64,000 nucleotides of DNA from Gadus chalcogrammus (lineage: Eukaryota > Chordata > Actinopteri > Gadiformes > Gadidae), in assembly GCF_026213295.1 (NCBI RefSeq), contig NC_079413.1:19988378-20052377 (forward strand). Reading direction: 5' to 3'. A program made the position numbers and the translations under genes. Shown piece by piece: positions 1 through 11,406 of this stretch. The notes under the pieces were generated by a model that worked only from the letters and a program-made list of their open reading frames with translations, had not been told where the DNA came from and did no database searches. How positions within the stretch are numbered: position 1 is the first letter of the stretch; each line of letters starts with the position of its first letter.

Positions 1-487
1 CGGTCTACGGTTAGCTACGTCTTAGGGGTAACAGACATTCCAGATGCATACTGACCGGTTGATGGGCATGCAACTTCATGCACAGTGTCAAAAATAGCTA
101 AATCTCTCCAAACAACTTAAACATTAGGCTACACAATTTAAGTTGTTTCATCTAGGTAAAAGGTCGCAATTGATAACCTATTTCGATTTTGCGAAATATG
201 TATATAAATAGCCGAAAGACCTATGCTTAATATATATGCCTGCATACATATTGGAAACATATTAAGATAAACATGTAGGCTATAGGCTAAACCATGTGCA
301 TTGCATGTTATATCATATTAACATTATTAGGAGGAATAAGAAGAAGATGTACTTTATTGAACCCATGGAGAAATGCACAATTCTGCATGAACCCATCAGA
401 CAGTGTAGCGTTCAGGTACCGACTCCAGCTCTTGTGCACTTGCCTTGTTAATATACAAGGTGTGGGGAAACCGGGAGAGGGGTCTGG
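1..487. other. No gene seen
   Basis: AT-rich DNA with short broken reading frames only. Nothing with recognisable protein similarity, no RNA gene and no clear transposon end was seen. Confidence 0.5.
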
Positions 488-572
488 CTGCAGACATCCA
501 CCCACACGCTCCAGACATCCACCCACACGCACTTCCGCTGCAGACAGAAACATCCACCCACACGCCGGAAAT
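488..572 (+). repeat. 85-bp repeat, copy 1 of an inverted pair
   Basis: This block is the exact reverse complement of 4886-4970. It is built from three near-copies of a short motif (CATCCACCCACACGC) separated by CTCCAGA and by a longer spacer. The downstream sequence to about 600 holds a further degenerate copy in the opposite sense. The family is not recognised. Confidence 0.85.
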
Positions 573-2340
573 TGCGTGCTGGTGGATGTCTGGAGCGCGA
601 GTTGCACATTATTCAACAGCGCCCCCTCGGGTCACTTTTCGGTGGGTCGCAGAATTCGGTGTAACAACGGGACTCACTGCACGCCACGAAGATGTGACGT
701 TCGGCTCAGCTGCACTTGGAGGTTATGGTAGGTGACTATTCAAAAAACAGCGATACAATTATAAATGCACGAGACTTGCATTTCTTTACCGATCTATTAG
801 TTTCATTAAGTTTAGATTTTTTCATCAAACAAATAACAGAACGTTACACCAATATGAAGCATTTGTTGTTTTATTCCACACGGTGGCAAACGCTAGCTAG
901 GTGTCATTTTTGCAAGATAGGCAAATGTTTTTTGTAAACGTTGTGTAGCCTATAGTCGGTCTTATTAAACAATTTTAGAGATTTGTAGATGTGTTGGGAG
1001 CATAAACGATTTTAAGATTTGGACTTTTGACAGTCATCTGTAGTCCAAAACAGAGTTAAGTTGTAATAAAATAATTACCACGAATTGAATTGACGCAGCT
1101 CGTTTCGCTTAACTAGAGTTGCACCTATCAGCCGTTCATCTCCGCAGCGGTGGCTGAGAAGTGTGATATCATTCAATAGACAAAATTGATCGTTCAATAT
1201 TCGATCTGCCTGTTTAGTTCATACAATCTGTTTATAACTAAGAGATCATAGCACTTAGTTCAGTTAAAAGGGGTAAAAGAGATGAAAAATGTAATAAAAC
1301 AGATAAAAGTTAATGAATTAGTGTTATGTAATAGCCTACTATCCTGTCTCAGATTCTAAATGTTCAATGTCCCCCAGTCAATAGGGTGCTGGGGCTCAGA
1401 CAGTTCATAAAACATATAATGACAGAGAGAAACAGATGTAAAGTACAGTATGAGGTATAAATATATCTCATCATTACTTATATGCCAATAATAGTTAAAG
1501 TTGATGCTCTGAAGGGACAATAATTGCTGCACACCCCTAATAAATGTTAAGTTTTTCTATTTCAGCCTTTTTCGTCTAGACTACAACCACTACTGAATTA
1601 CCGGCCTTTAAATAGTTTGCTGTGCTGTGAGAATTTATCGTCTTTGATCTTAATTTTTTCTACAATTACAACATCAATTGTAAAAAAAAAATTCTGTCTT
1701 TTATAGATGCATCACTCGATTTTTAGGGATGATTCAAAGCCAGAAGTAAACACAAAGCTTCAGTGCCACCTGGAATCCCACATAAAACATTCCATTACAT
1801 TTAAAGGTGATATATGTATGTGTGTAGAAAGAATATAAGAATGTATGTGTATATGTCTGTAGACAATATTTATGAATGTTTGTCTGCTTACTTTTATAAG
1901 TCACTGACTTATTTTCCTCTATCTTTTACCTGCATTGATCTTAGACACAAAGATCAATGATAATTTCCCTGAATCTTCCACCATTCAGTCATGACAATAA
2001 TCTTTTGTAAAGAATGTGCCATCCTCCTAGGTGTGATGGTCTTTCATTATTTTAAGTATTTAAAGAGGACAAAATTATTCTGGTGTTCAACTCACTCAGT
2101 GTTCAACAGTTTCAGGTCCTCCTCTCTGTAGACAGACTTACCCCCTCCAGTTATGTTTCCCACCACAGTGCCGTTGTTGTCTAATTTGATGTGTTATTAT
2201 CTGGATGGGCTTGTCTGCAGTCCGGGGTGTAGAACCTTACAGTTCCAAGTCTTAGTTTAAGTAACTAACTGATTGCAAAAATAATATAATTGAATATAAA
2301 ATGATTCCAACTTGGTGGCATTTCATTTTCCATTAAACAG
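573..2340. other. No gene seen
   Basis: AT-rich, non-repetitive DNA without a convincing coding segment. It may be intron sequence if the exon proposed at 2341-2618 is real, because that exon needs upstream partners. No transposon termini were found. Confidence 0.4.
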
Positions 2341-2618
2341 GGGCCACTTGACAACATGGAGTTGGAGTTTCCTGGCTGCGTCAGAATGCAGGTTTGCTCA
2401 GGGGGAAGGTGGTCGAGCCCGCATTTCCGAATATGGACGCAAAAGAACAGCAGGAGCTCCTGGAAAGGATACGTTCTTCAACTGATGAAGAAGAAAAGTA
2501 TCCCCTGCTCTTCACATTTTATTTTCAGGAAGATATGGAGGTCTTCCTTAACATGGCAGCTGAGGAGGATCTTCGGGTCAACGCCATGTTTCTGGGTCGC
2601 TGGGTGGACAGCCAGTGA
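2341..2618 (+). CDS. Possible terminal exon of an unidentified gene
   Basis: A pyrimidine-rich acceptor (TTAAACAG) lies just before 2341 and a second possible acceptor (TTTGCTCAG) before 2401. From about 2401 a frame stays open to a TGA at 2616-2618 and reads as an acidic helical peptide (KEQQELLERIRSS, then EEKYPLLFTFYFQ and ending GRWVDSQ). The composition is typical of real exons rather than chance ORFs. An AATAAA signal follows at about 2755, after the (TG)n tract. I do not recognise the protein and no upstream exon was found nearby, so this is a weak call. It could also be a fragment of a retrocopy. Confidence 0.35.
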
Positions 2619-2623
2619 CATTG

Positions 2624-2624
<1 letters not shown>

Positions 2625-2719
<95 letters not shown>
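2625..2719. repeat. (TG)n microsatellite
   Basis: An uninterrupted TG dinucleotide run of about 95 bp directly follows the stop codon of the possible exon at 2341-2618. Confidence 0.97.
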
Positions 2720-2720
<1 letters not shown>

Positions 2721-3239
2721 GAGGTTCTGAGTTCAGTTATCTGTTGAGTGTTCTTAATAAAGTGTTATAACGTTTACAATGTATAGATTTTTTGTATGAC
2801 TTTACTTATTCACTTTGGTAACACACAGAGCTAAGTTAAAACACAGACTTGAGTTTGTCGTATTTAAATATGGGCAAATAAGGTGGTCCAGCAGCACAAG
2901 GTAAGACAATATTATAGACAATTAGAGCCAGATATTGAATGAATGATGGTTCAGAGTAAGAATTTAGGAATGCAAAAGTGCTAATAACATATGATAAATT
3001 ATGTTGGAATGCAGTCGAACCTTATGATATTAAGACAACAGAATGTAACATAGCTAGACCTAATATAAATATGTCAGAAAAGGTGAAGCTAAAGGGGAAT
3101 TGTTCTAACTATTCCTGTCCACTCATACATAGTATTCAGGGGTGGACTGGGACAAAAATGCAGCCCTGGCATTTTCTGTCCAGACCAGCCCACTACATTG
3201 TCAGCACTAGGGGTGGGACGAGACGAACGGGAAGAACCC

Positions 3240-3279
3240 TGTATGTACTTGATTAAAACAATTGAATCAAGTACATACA
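3240..3279. repeat. Perfect hairpin inside the hAT
   Basis: The 15-bp arms 3240-3254 (TGTATGTACTTGATT) and 3265-3279 are exact reverse complements around a 10-nt loop. Confidence 0.85.
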
Positions 3280-3686
3280 TTCGAATAATAGTACAGCACT
3301 GTAAATAGCAGTTGTTGCTTTTTTTTTTTTTTTTTTTTAAAGTTTGTGTCTCTTGTGCTGCTGACAAGACAGGTGTGAACCCCGAACAGGAAATAACAAA
3401 CCTCCTGTGGTCGCTGCATCTCCTCCCCCCATATCTACAAAACCCTTGTTAAATATCACACTTGATCCAACGATAAATTATCTCTTGCAGTTTTTAGTCT
3501 GTGAAAATCTTTTGGTGTAAGACCAGCATTAATTAAAACCAGACTCAGAAAAATAATAACAAAATATCCTGACAAATAATCTAGAAACATATTACAACAT
3601 ATTAGTAGCAGCATTAGAGCTGAACTCATTTGTTTTAACGGTGACTCAGTCATTATGAAACCATGAATAGAGAATTTAAATAGGGA

Positions 3687-3728
3687 ACGTGTATGTGCAC
3701 ATGTATGTATACATGTGCACATACACGT
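3687..3728. repeat. Near-perfect palindrome, 20-bp arms
   Basis: Arms 3687-3706 and 3709-3728 are exact reverse complements separated by only two bases (GT). The arms are alternating purine-pyrimidine rich (GTGTATGTGCACATGTAT), so the site could form a cruciform or Z-DNA. It lies inside the hAT at 3137-4531. Confidence 0.85.
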
Positions 3729-4185
3729 ATATGAGAATGCATATCTATTCAGACCTGTAATTCATGTCTTAGACTTTTTCAATTTACTTTTTTTTTTCAA
3801 TTATAGACAATATATATATTGCCCTACTTCCTCATCCGCAGCCAGCCAGCTACACTCCTCGCCAAATTCATGACCTGCAATAAACAACAAACAGAACTTG
3901 TACTCAGTATCTGTGTACTGACAAGTATATGTAGCCATGTAGCCTTTTTGTGATGAAGTGACACTTAGCGAACAAATTTATCTGATGAAGGATGACTTAA
4001 GTCTGAAAAGAGCCCTAAGGCCTACCTGCATATCTGTTAATTGAACTCAAAAAAGATATTCAGATGTTTGAAATTAAAATCCTAAATATGAAAATCTTCA
4101 ACCAGGAAATAATCATAATCAAACATTTTGTTTCAATCTGAGATAAAACAAATTGCATAATAAACTCACAAAGTCAAGACGAAGC

Positions 4186-4189
<4 letters not shown>

Positions 4190-4282
<93 letters not shown>
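4190..4282. repeat. (CT)n microsatellite
   Basis: A pure CT run of about 93 bp inside the hAT at 3137-4531. Confidence 0.97.
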
Positions 4283-4283
<1 letters not shown>

Positions 4284-4779
4284 GGATCATACAGTCCCTC
4301 CAGAAAAATTCTTTTTTTCATCATGATTGATTGACTATGACAAACATAGACAAATAATATGTGTCGATGCTGGCAACACACTGCTAGCTCTCTGTAGCCC
4401 ATTTGCCGGCCCAATTGGAGGGAATTTAGAGAGAGAGAAATAAACAAAACATAGCGGACTGGACCGGCCCACATTGGGTCAACGGCCCACCGGGACGATG
4501 CCCGGTATGCCAGATGGCCAGTCCACCCCTGATAGTATTTAAAATAATTATTAGCCTCAATCTCTGATGCCCTTCAGCTTTACAATGCGAGTATCAGTTT
4601 GTGTCCTGTCAAATATTAAATTGAGATGATTGCAGTATAACACAGAGGGAATTCTGGATAAGGTGTGTGTATTTACAGAAAGAGAAGAGCCATAAGCTCC
4701 AGCTTAAAGTCAACAGCGAGTGTCAGGTCTTCTGTCCAAAACCGGAAGCGTTTATCCGATTTTATAACTTAATTTATTT

Positions 4780-4843
4780 CGTTCATTTATGTAAACACAT
4801 TACTTAACGCCCGTTCATTTATGTAAACACATTACGTAACGCC
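4780..4843. repeat. Short tandem duplication
   Basis: Two adjacent copies of a unit of about 32 bp beginning CGTTCATTTATGTAAACA, differing by one base (ACTTAACG against ACGTAACG). Confidence 0.8.
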
Positions 4844-4885
4844 CGATTTTTATTTTATTTTCCGATTTTTATTTTTTATTATCCG

Positions 4886-4970
4886 ATTTCCGGCGTGTGG
4901 GTGGATGTTTCTGTCTGCAGCGGAAGTGCGTGTGGGTGGATGTCTGGAGCGTGTGGGTGGATGTCTGCAG
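4886..4970 (-). repeat. 85-bp repeat, copy 2 of an inverted pair
   Basis: Exact reverse complement of 488-572. The 4.3 kb between the two copies contains a complete hAT insertion. Nothing else links the two copies. Confidence 0.85.
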
Positions 4971-5067
4971 CTAGACTCTCTTGTAAACCGGAGCATTTCT
5001 TGGAAATGGTGTGACTTCAAATAATGAGCTAGCCACCCCCCCTCCTGGGTGTAGCCCACCCAGCTCA

Positions 5068-5127
5068 GCTTTAAGAGGCGCCGTAGAGAGACTGAGCTCT
5101 CATCCTGCACTCAGTCGGAACAGCCAA
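5068..5127 (+). promoter_or_regulatory. Possible promoter and 5' untranslated exon
   Basis: A TATA-like TTTAAGAG at about 5071 is followed by a segment ending in a good splice donor (CAGCCAAG/GTAGGA, donor near 5127). The next acceptor-like exon on this strand is the untranslated exon at about 12650 that leads into the GTPase gene. It could be that gene's first exon, but the link is only positional. Confidence 0.22.
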
Positions 5128-5523
5128 GGTAGGACAGAAACGTGCTTTGATCAGTTATATTGACACCTAACACAATAAAGTTGTTGCGGGTGGTACTGAT
5201 TTGGTGCCCCCGTTTGGAACGTTATCACTCGAGTGGACGGAATGGATGGGCGTTTCATGTGATTTATATTATAACAAGTGCGGTTTAACACTGAGCTTTT
5301 CACTAGGTCTACCCGGAGCTGGTCTTATTTCTGTGTTGAAGGCTGAACCTGGACCTGGGCCAGACCGATACAACCAGGTGCGTTCACGTCATTGTATTGT
5401 ACTGTATTTAAAAACAAGAATGGGCCCCATCGCAACTGCTATGATTAAACCTTTATTGACCTGCTACAGCACCAGTTATATGTATTTAGGTTAACATTAG
5501 TTTTGGAACATTACATTTTGTTT
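5128..5523. other. No gene seen
   Basis: Short open frames only; no recognised protein, repeat end or RNA. Confidence 0.4.
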
Positions 5524-5675
<152 letters not shown>

Positions 5676-6890
5676 GCCGCGCGGCTACCACGCGGCGGTG
5701 TGAAGGGCCAGGCGTTTTCAAAAGCGGCTGCTGATGTCTACAGCCGCTTTTGTAACCGCCTCCCCTCTGCCGCCCTTCCCTCATTGAAATGAATGGAGGC
5801 GGCGAGTTGCCGCGCGGTGTGAAACCGGCTGGTTGAGAGTGGCAGCCTTTATTTCTGACCAATCGTATGAAGGTATTATTGTAGCAACAGTCTTTAGCAC
5901 CTGTAACTGAAGAATTTGAATGCGTACACTAAAGTCACAGTAAATTTGAAGTCGTATATATTTATTTTGCATGTGTACTCTAAAGTCACAAATGTGTAAC
6001 AGTACATTTGTAGTCGTAAATATTTTTTATACCATTTTAAACACAAAATAGGGTCTACGAGTACGCAAATCTGTTATACAGGTGCACAAATCCTTTTGCT
6101 ACAATTATTGCAGCGCAGTTGGTACAAAACACATTCGCACACCCGTGTTTCATAATCTGAGAACATGCCCAAAAGGTGTGCATTCGTAAACCCAAATTTG
6201 AACTAATGCATCAGAAGTTGCACATCTGTGAACGCTATGTTAATTCAGCATTTTAATGAGCGAGCACAAAACCATTTTACAACTGCTTGAATCTGCTCCT
6301 GCAAGTCTCAGCTGTGGGTTTTTTTGCAGGTTGTTTTGCACCACGTCTAGGTGGTAAATGTGTAGCAAAAGTATTCATATCCGTAGATGCCAGAGCGTCC
6401 GTGAGCGGGACAAAATAGTCCCGCCCATAATTTCCTAATCCAATGAAAATCGCCGGCAGGGATGCATTTCTCAAATTACACTGGGACCCACCGCGTGCCA
6501 GCCATGGAGCTATAAAGATCCCAGCATACTCAGCGCGGGATACTTTTCTTTCTGGAGAAGTGAAGAGGGCGTCCTACTGAACGGAGGTGGGTATCCTACA
6601 TTATGTTAAATGAAATGACTTAGTTCAAGTGATTTCCCCCAAAGTATTTCATTAACATGCCGCAAATGTCCTTCAATGTATTTTAATGGTCGCCATAACA
6701 TAAATTCAGAAATGTTAATGCAATACTTTGGGGAGAATTCACTTGAACTAAGTCATTTCATTTAACATAATGTAGGATACCCACCTCCGTTCAGTAGGAC
6801 GCCCTCTTCACTTCTCCAGAAAGAAACGTACCCGCGCTGAGAATGCTGCGATCTTTATAGCTCCATGGCTGGCACACGATGGGTCCCAGT

Positions 6891-8381
6891 CAGGGACGGC
6901 TGGTATAAATGGGCTAACAGGGCTAAGCCCTCCCTACCTTTTACAGTGAAAATGAAAAAAATATTATTAAAAACATAGAACATATTGTTTTAAATTTTGG
7001 TAGAACCTAAAGGAGCAACAGCACCAAAAAGTGACAGAAAAACCCAGGATATATATATCTTCGTTTTTTTCCTGTGAATGGGCTAAATGTATTCAGCCCA
7101 AGCGGAGTAGAGTAAGCTTCCATTCAATTTTGAATGACAGGTATGGTGACACGCCCCCTTCATATGCTTCCCATTCGGGCTAAAGTCATTCAGCCCAAGC
7201 ACAGTAGCGTAAGCGGCCATTTTATTGCGATTGACAGGTGTCGTGACACGCCCCCATTTGGGCTAATTTCATTTAGCCCAAGCGCAGTAGCGTAAGCTTC
7301 CATTGACGTTTGATTGACAGGTGCCCTGACACGCCCCCTTCATATGCTTCCCATTTGGGCTAAATTAGTTTAGCCCAAAGGCTGACCTAGCACAGTAGCT
7401 ACAGTACAGTCACTATCAACTAATCACAGCACAGTAGCGCAAGTGCAGTATGGCGGGCGTTAGCATGAAAATGAACAAAGTGGATTATTTACTTTCTAAT
7501 CGGTTTTCTTTAATGTCTTTGGAGGAAAAATTGGAAGTGAAAAGATTGGGGACACATCAACCAAACGATGTACAGATTTACTGTCAGGAGTGCGGTCAGA
7601 ATACGGCCGGTAATAGTGCATTTGTAAGCGGGTCAACTACGTTTCGTATCGAAACATTAAAAAAGCTGTCTAAATAACCCAACATGACGTGACAAGTGTG
7701 TAGAGATAGTGGCCCCTCTCCCAGCTGCATTTCAGCGACAGGCAGTAACAATAAGGTTCTCTAAGGAATCGGAAATGATCTAATTTAATGTTGCATACAA
7801 CATTGCCAAAGAGGAGTTGCCATTCTCAATTTAAATCCGAAATTATTCTCATGAAGAGAAATGGATTAAACATCAACCCGACGTATAGCAATGAGATGGC
7901 ATGTGCACAATTCATTGCAGTTAGGCCTAATGGGCGACACCTTAAAGCAAAAGACAGCTGCGGACGTCGGAAACGCCACATAGGCCTACATGTCCTTCAT
8001 GATTGACGGCGACACAGACGTCTCTACCAAAGAGTGTGTGATCGTCTACAGCCGCATTTTGCGCAAAGGGAGACCAGTCAACATTTTAATTGTGTAATAC
8101 TTTAAGCACAAAAAAAGTTTTATTTTGCTTAATGGTTTAGTTCGAAATGTTCAATTTCAGCTCAGTGAAGCACTTTAAACACCTTATTTTTCTTTTTATT
8201 TATAATTGTGCTTCAAATAAAGACATGCCTTTCTCTACACCTTCATCTTGTTTAAAAATCATTCACATTATATGAAAGTTATGAACAGAGATATAAAGGT
8301 GACCTCATTATTCACCTCATTATTGATAAATGTAATGCATTCTTTAGCCCACCCACCCAAAATCACCACCAGCCGTCACTG
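6891..8381 (+). mobile_element. Defective hAT (ZMYM/DUF4371-like group)
   Basis: The ends are CAGGGACGGCTGGT and ACCAGCCGTCACTG, flanked by a perfect 8-bp duplication GTCCCAGT (6883-6890 and 8382-8389). It sits inside the right arm of the foldback element at 5866-9752. It carries decayed transposase pieces on the plus strand and is otherwise AT-rich. Confidence 0.88.
7450..8087 (+). pseudogene. hAT transposase remnant
   Basis: The first piece (7450-7677) starts with ATG and holds the N-terminal motif LMSLEEKLEVKRLGTHQPND, then breaks at a stop. A later piece (about 7792-7920) reads IAKEELPFSQF, then GLNINPTYSNEMACAQFIAV. A last piece (7996-8087) reads FMIDGDTDVSTKECVIVYSR, which contains the first catalytic Asp of this hAT group. 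The pieces lie in order but in different frames with large gaps, and the catalytic C-terminal half is missing. Family assignment is by recall of these motifs in fish ZMYM1-like hAT proteins. Confidence 0.7.
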
Positions 8382-8869
8382 GTCCCAGTGTAATTTGAGA
8401 AATGCATCACTGCCGGCGATTTTCATTGGATTAGGAAATTATGGGCGGGACTATTTTGTCCCGCCCACGGACGCTCTGGCATCTACGGATACGAATACTT
8501 TTGCTACACATTTACCACCTAGACGTGGTGCAAAACAACCTGCAAAAAAACCCACAGCTGAGACTTGCAGGAGCAGATTCGAGCAGTTATAAAATGGTTT
8601 TGTGCTCGCTCATTAAAATGCTGAATTAACATAGCGTTCACAGATGTGCAACTTCTGATGCATTAGTTCAAATTTGGGTTTACGAATGCACACCTTTTGG
8701 GCATGTTCTCAGATTATGAAACACGGGTGTGCGAATGTGTTTTGCACCAACTGCGCTGCAATAATTGTAGCAAAAGGATTTGTGCACCTGTATAACAGAT
8801 TTGCGTACTCGTAGACCCTATTTTGTGTTTACAATGGTATAAAAAATATTTACGACTACAAATGTACAT

Positions 8870-9500
8870 CCCCCTTTCCACATCCGTCACCAACCTCGGT
8901 GTTAAAATGGACCCACAACTTAATTTTGACACCCACATCAAACACCTCTGTAAGACAGCTTTATACCACCTCAGGAACATCGCCAAACTCCGCCAATCAC
9001 TCACCCTGGCTGATGCAGAGAAGCTCGTCCATGCCTTTGTCTCCTCCAGGTTGGACTACTGCAATGCACTCCTCATTGGGATCCCTGGCAAGAGCATCCA
9101 GAGGCTCCAATACATTCAAAATAGTGCTGCCAGGGTCCTGATGAGGGTGCGCAAGCATGACCACATCACCACCATCCTGAAATTACTGCACTGGCTCCCT
9201 GTCCCACTCAGAATTGAGTACAAGGTCTCCCTCCTCACCCACTAGTGCCTTCACGGACTTGCCCCCCTCTACCTTCAGGAACTCCTCACCCCCCCGACAA
9301 CCTCACGTACACTCCGTTCAGGATCCACTCACACCCTCCAAACCCGACATACGAAGCTGTGCACCATGGGTGATCGGGCCTTTTCTGCTGCTGCCCCTAG
9401 ACTATGGAACGCCCTCCCTGACCACCTGAGGGCTCCACAGACTACAGCTCTTTTTAAACGGAACCTCAAAACCCATCTCTTTAAAAGAGCATTTAGCTAA
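8870..9500 (+). pseudogene. L2 LINE ORF2 C-terminal fragment
   Basis: The frame reads NLGVKMDPQLNFDTHIKHLC, then SSRLDYCNALLIGIPGKSIQ, HDHITTILKLLHWLPVPLRI and stops at a TAG at 9242-9245. This is the region after the reverse transcriptase palm in L2/CR1-like elements. The coding trace continues past the stop in other frames (LPPSTFR, then RLWNALPDHLR-like). It is a dead fragment. Confidence 0.8.
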
Positions 9501-9611
9501 ACTTTCTTTGAGGTTCCCCCTTTTAATAGTTTTTTGTTATTTTTTTCTCTGTAGCACTTTGAGATTCTTGAATATAAAGTGCATTATAAATACAATTTAT
9601 TATTATTATTA
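8870..9611 (+). mobile_element. 5'-truncated L2-type LINE
   Basis: The insertion begins near ATCCCCCTTTCC and ends with an L2-style tail (AAGTGCATTATAAATACAA followed by TTATTATTATTATT). ATGTAC on both sides is the likely target duplication. The intact left arm of the foldback shows the uninterrupted target, so the junctions are secure to a few bases. Confidence 0.8.
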
Positions 9612-9758
9612 TGTACTGTTACACACTTGTGACTTTAGAGTACACATGCTAAATAAATATATACGACTTCAAATTTACTGTGACTTTAGTGTACGCATTC
9701 AAATTCTGCAGTTACAGGTGCTAAAGACTTTTGCTACAATAATACCTTCAGACAATCG

Positions 9759-11398
9759 GGGCATCTCTTCCATGATGGGTTAGGGGAATCTATGGAAGCT
9801 TTTATTATACTTTATTATGCGCAACCCACAGAAGACGATTTGCGTTTTGTGTACCGTGATCCACAAATATTTGGTGTTGGTGCCTCTAATGTTATTCACA
9901 CGGATATTGCACGATACTCAAAAGCAGAATGTCCGCCGTCTCGTAAAATTGTATCTACATTCACTTTTACACATTTGTGGATTGCATGGCTCTTTTGAGT
10001 TGCTTATTTTTCTTTGTGGATCATTATCCAATAGGCTATGTCACACTGTTGAGCTGTAAAATGTGAATGAGCAAGACCTGATTAGGCCTAACCCATAGAA
10101 GACGATTCACGTTGCGTGTTTCACAATCCACAATATATCTTCCCTTGTGCTTTGCAATCAATAACCACAAAAAATATTTTTTTTTACTTGTGGCTGCTAA
10201 AATGATATCCACACTTACGCTTAACATTACATGTCGAACGAACCATAAATATTGTTTGCTTGTAATTTGTTAAAGGATATCCACACGAATATGTCACGAT
10301 GCACGAATATACATAATTTACTTTTTCTTTTTTCACGTGTTTTGTAAAATGCTATCCACACACTCACTTTCAGAACAGATTAGGACATGTGTGCACTCGC
10401 CTGTACGCATTTCTGGATCTCGTTTATATGGGTAACACACTTGTTACACTTTCATGTTTTTCTGATTAAGAAAGTTACGCCATCTTTTTCGTAGAAAATC
10501 TACGGAAACGTGCGACTTCAGTGCATCTGCTCAACAACCCATCACACCAACTGACTAACCAGGGAAACCAATGTGGTGAGAACAATTGGAAGCATTTTAT
10601 GAAGGTTTGCTTTCTTGTGTGGTGGATAAAATGCAATACTTTAACACTTTAAGAAATTAGGAGAGGTAGAGAAAGCCATAGTTTGAAAGATAAAGACTTT
10701 ATTATCACTTGCAAAGAAGTAATAATAAAACTTGGTTTGCCGAAGAACTCCCGTTTTGGATCAGGGGAGATCTGCAAATAACATCATAAAGGATCAACCT
10801 CTTAAACTGTTGTATTATTATTATTGTACTACAAACGTTTTTGTTAGCCTACGGTACATTTATGTTGATTTAAGATTTTCAGTAGGGTTCTCGAGTCCTC
10901 TCCATATTTGGGCTTTCCGTTTAAAAACATGTTTGATGCAAGCGCAGCAAAAGGCATGAACCATTTAATTCCATAAACATTGTAATCAATGAATAAACAG
11001 CATTGTATTGCCATTTCCCTTTGAAAGCCTGATAATGGAATAATTGAATGCTATTCCCAGAAGTAAATGTAGTGTAATGTTTGAAGTATCATCAGAATAT
11101 CACTGACTCAAAGACTATAATTTGAAGGCATGAATCAGTTAGGGGAAATTCCCTCATGCATCCCAAAGAAATGAAAGTAGCTTTAGCCAACTGAGTAACA
11201 AATGCATAATGAGTTATGAACTTGGCTTTCGCAGTTTAGTTTGGGAGTATTCATTTGATGGATGCAGAACTGCAGCCTATATTATCTCTATAGGCCTATG
11301 TAGACCTAAGATACGTTTTACATCAATCATGTGTGAGACAAAGAAGTAATTCTATATAAATGTTAGAAAAACAAGTAATCCCATAAATCATCAAGATC
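9759..11398. repeat. Low-information DNA with a degenerate repeat
   Basis: No gene was seen. Between about 9813 and 10400 a degraded unit recurs: an ACCCAYAGAAGACGATT segment at 9825 and 10090, and GATATCCACAC-like segments at about 10205, 10270 and 10345. This suggests an old tandem or foldback relic. The rest is AT-rich and featureless. Confidence 0.4.
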
Positions 11399-11406
11399 AC
11401 CTAGAT

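Larger units (their letters stand above)
3137..4531. mobile_element. Non-autonomous hAT element, 1.4 kb
   Basis: The ends are CAGGGGTGGACTGG and its reverse complement CCAGTCCACCCCTG. Both are flanked by the same 8-bp target duplication ATAGTATT (3129-3136 and 4532-4539). An 8-bp duplication and CAGGGG ends fit the hAT superfamily. No transposase similarity was seen inside, so it is presumably mobilised in trans. The interior carries two perfect hairpins, a poly-T run and a long (CT)n tract. Confidence 0.88.
5866..9752. mobile_element. Foldback element with two nested insertions
   Basis: The left arm 5866-6658 (793 bp) is closely matched in reverse complement by a right arm split into 6712-6890, 8390-8869 and 9612-9752 (about 800 bp in all). 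The unpaired centre is about 53 bp. Removing a hAT (6891-8381) and an L2 LINE (about 8870-9611) restores a simple foldback element of about 1.65 kb. The ends read TATGAAGGTATTATTGTAGC and its near complement, with CAATCG on both outer sides as a likely 6-bp target duplication. A 65-codon frame in the arm (6277-6474 minus, 8398-8592 plus) is open in both arms but differs by only a few codons, as expected of recent arm copies. It resembles nothing I know. Confidence 0.82.

Noticed and set aside
6277..6474. 65-aa frame starting MRNASLPAIFIGLGNYGRDY, also present at 8398-8592, as a conserved gene
   Set aside because: Both copies lie in the two arms of one foldback element, so similarity is explained by the arms. 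No start context, domain or codon-level constraint was seen.
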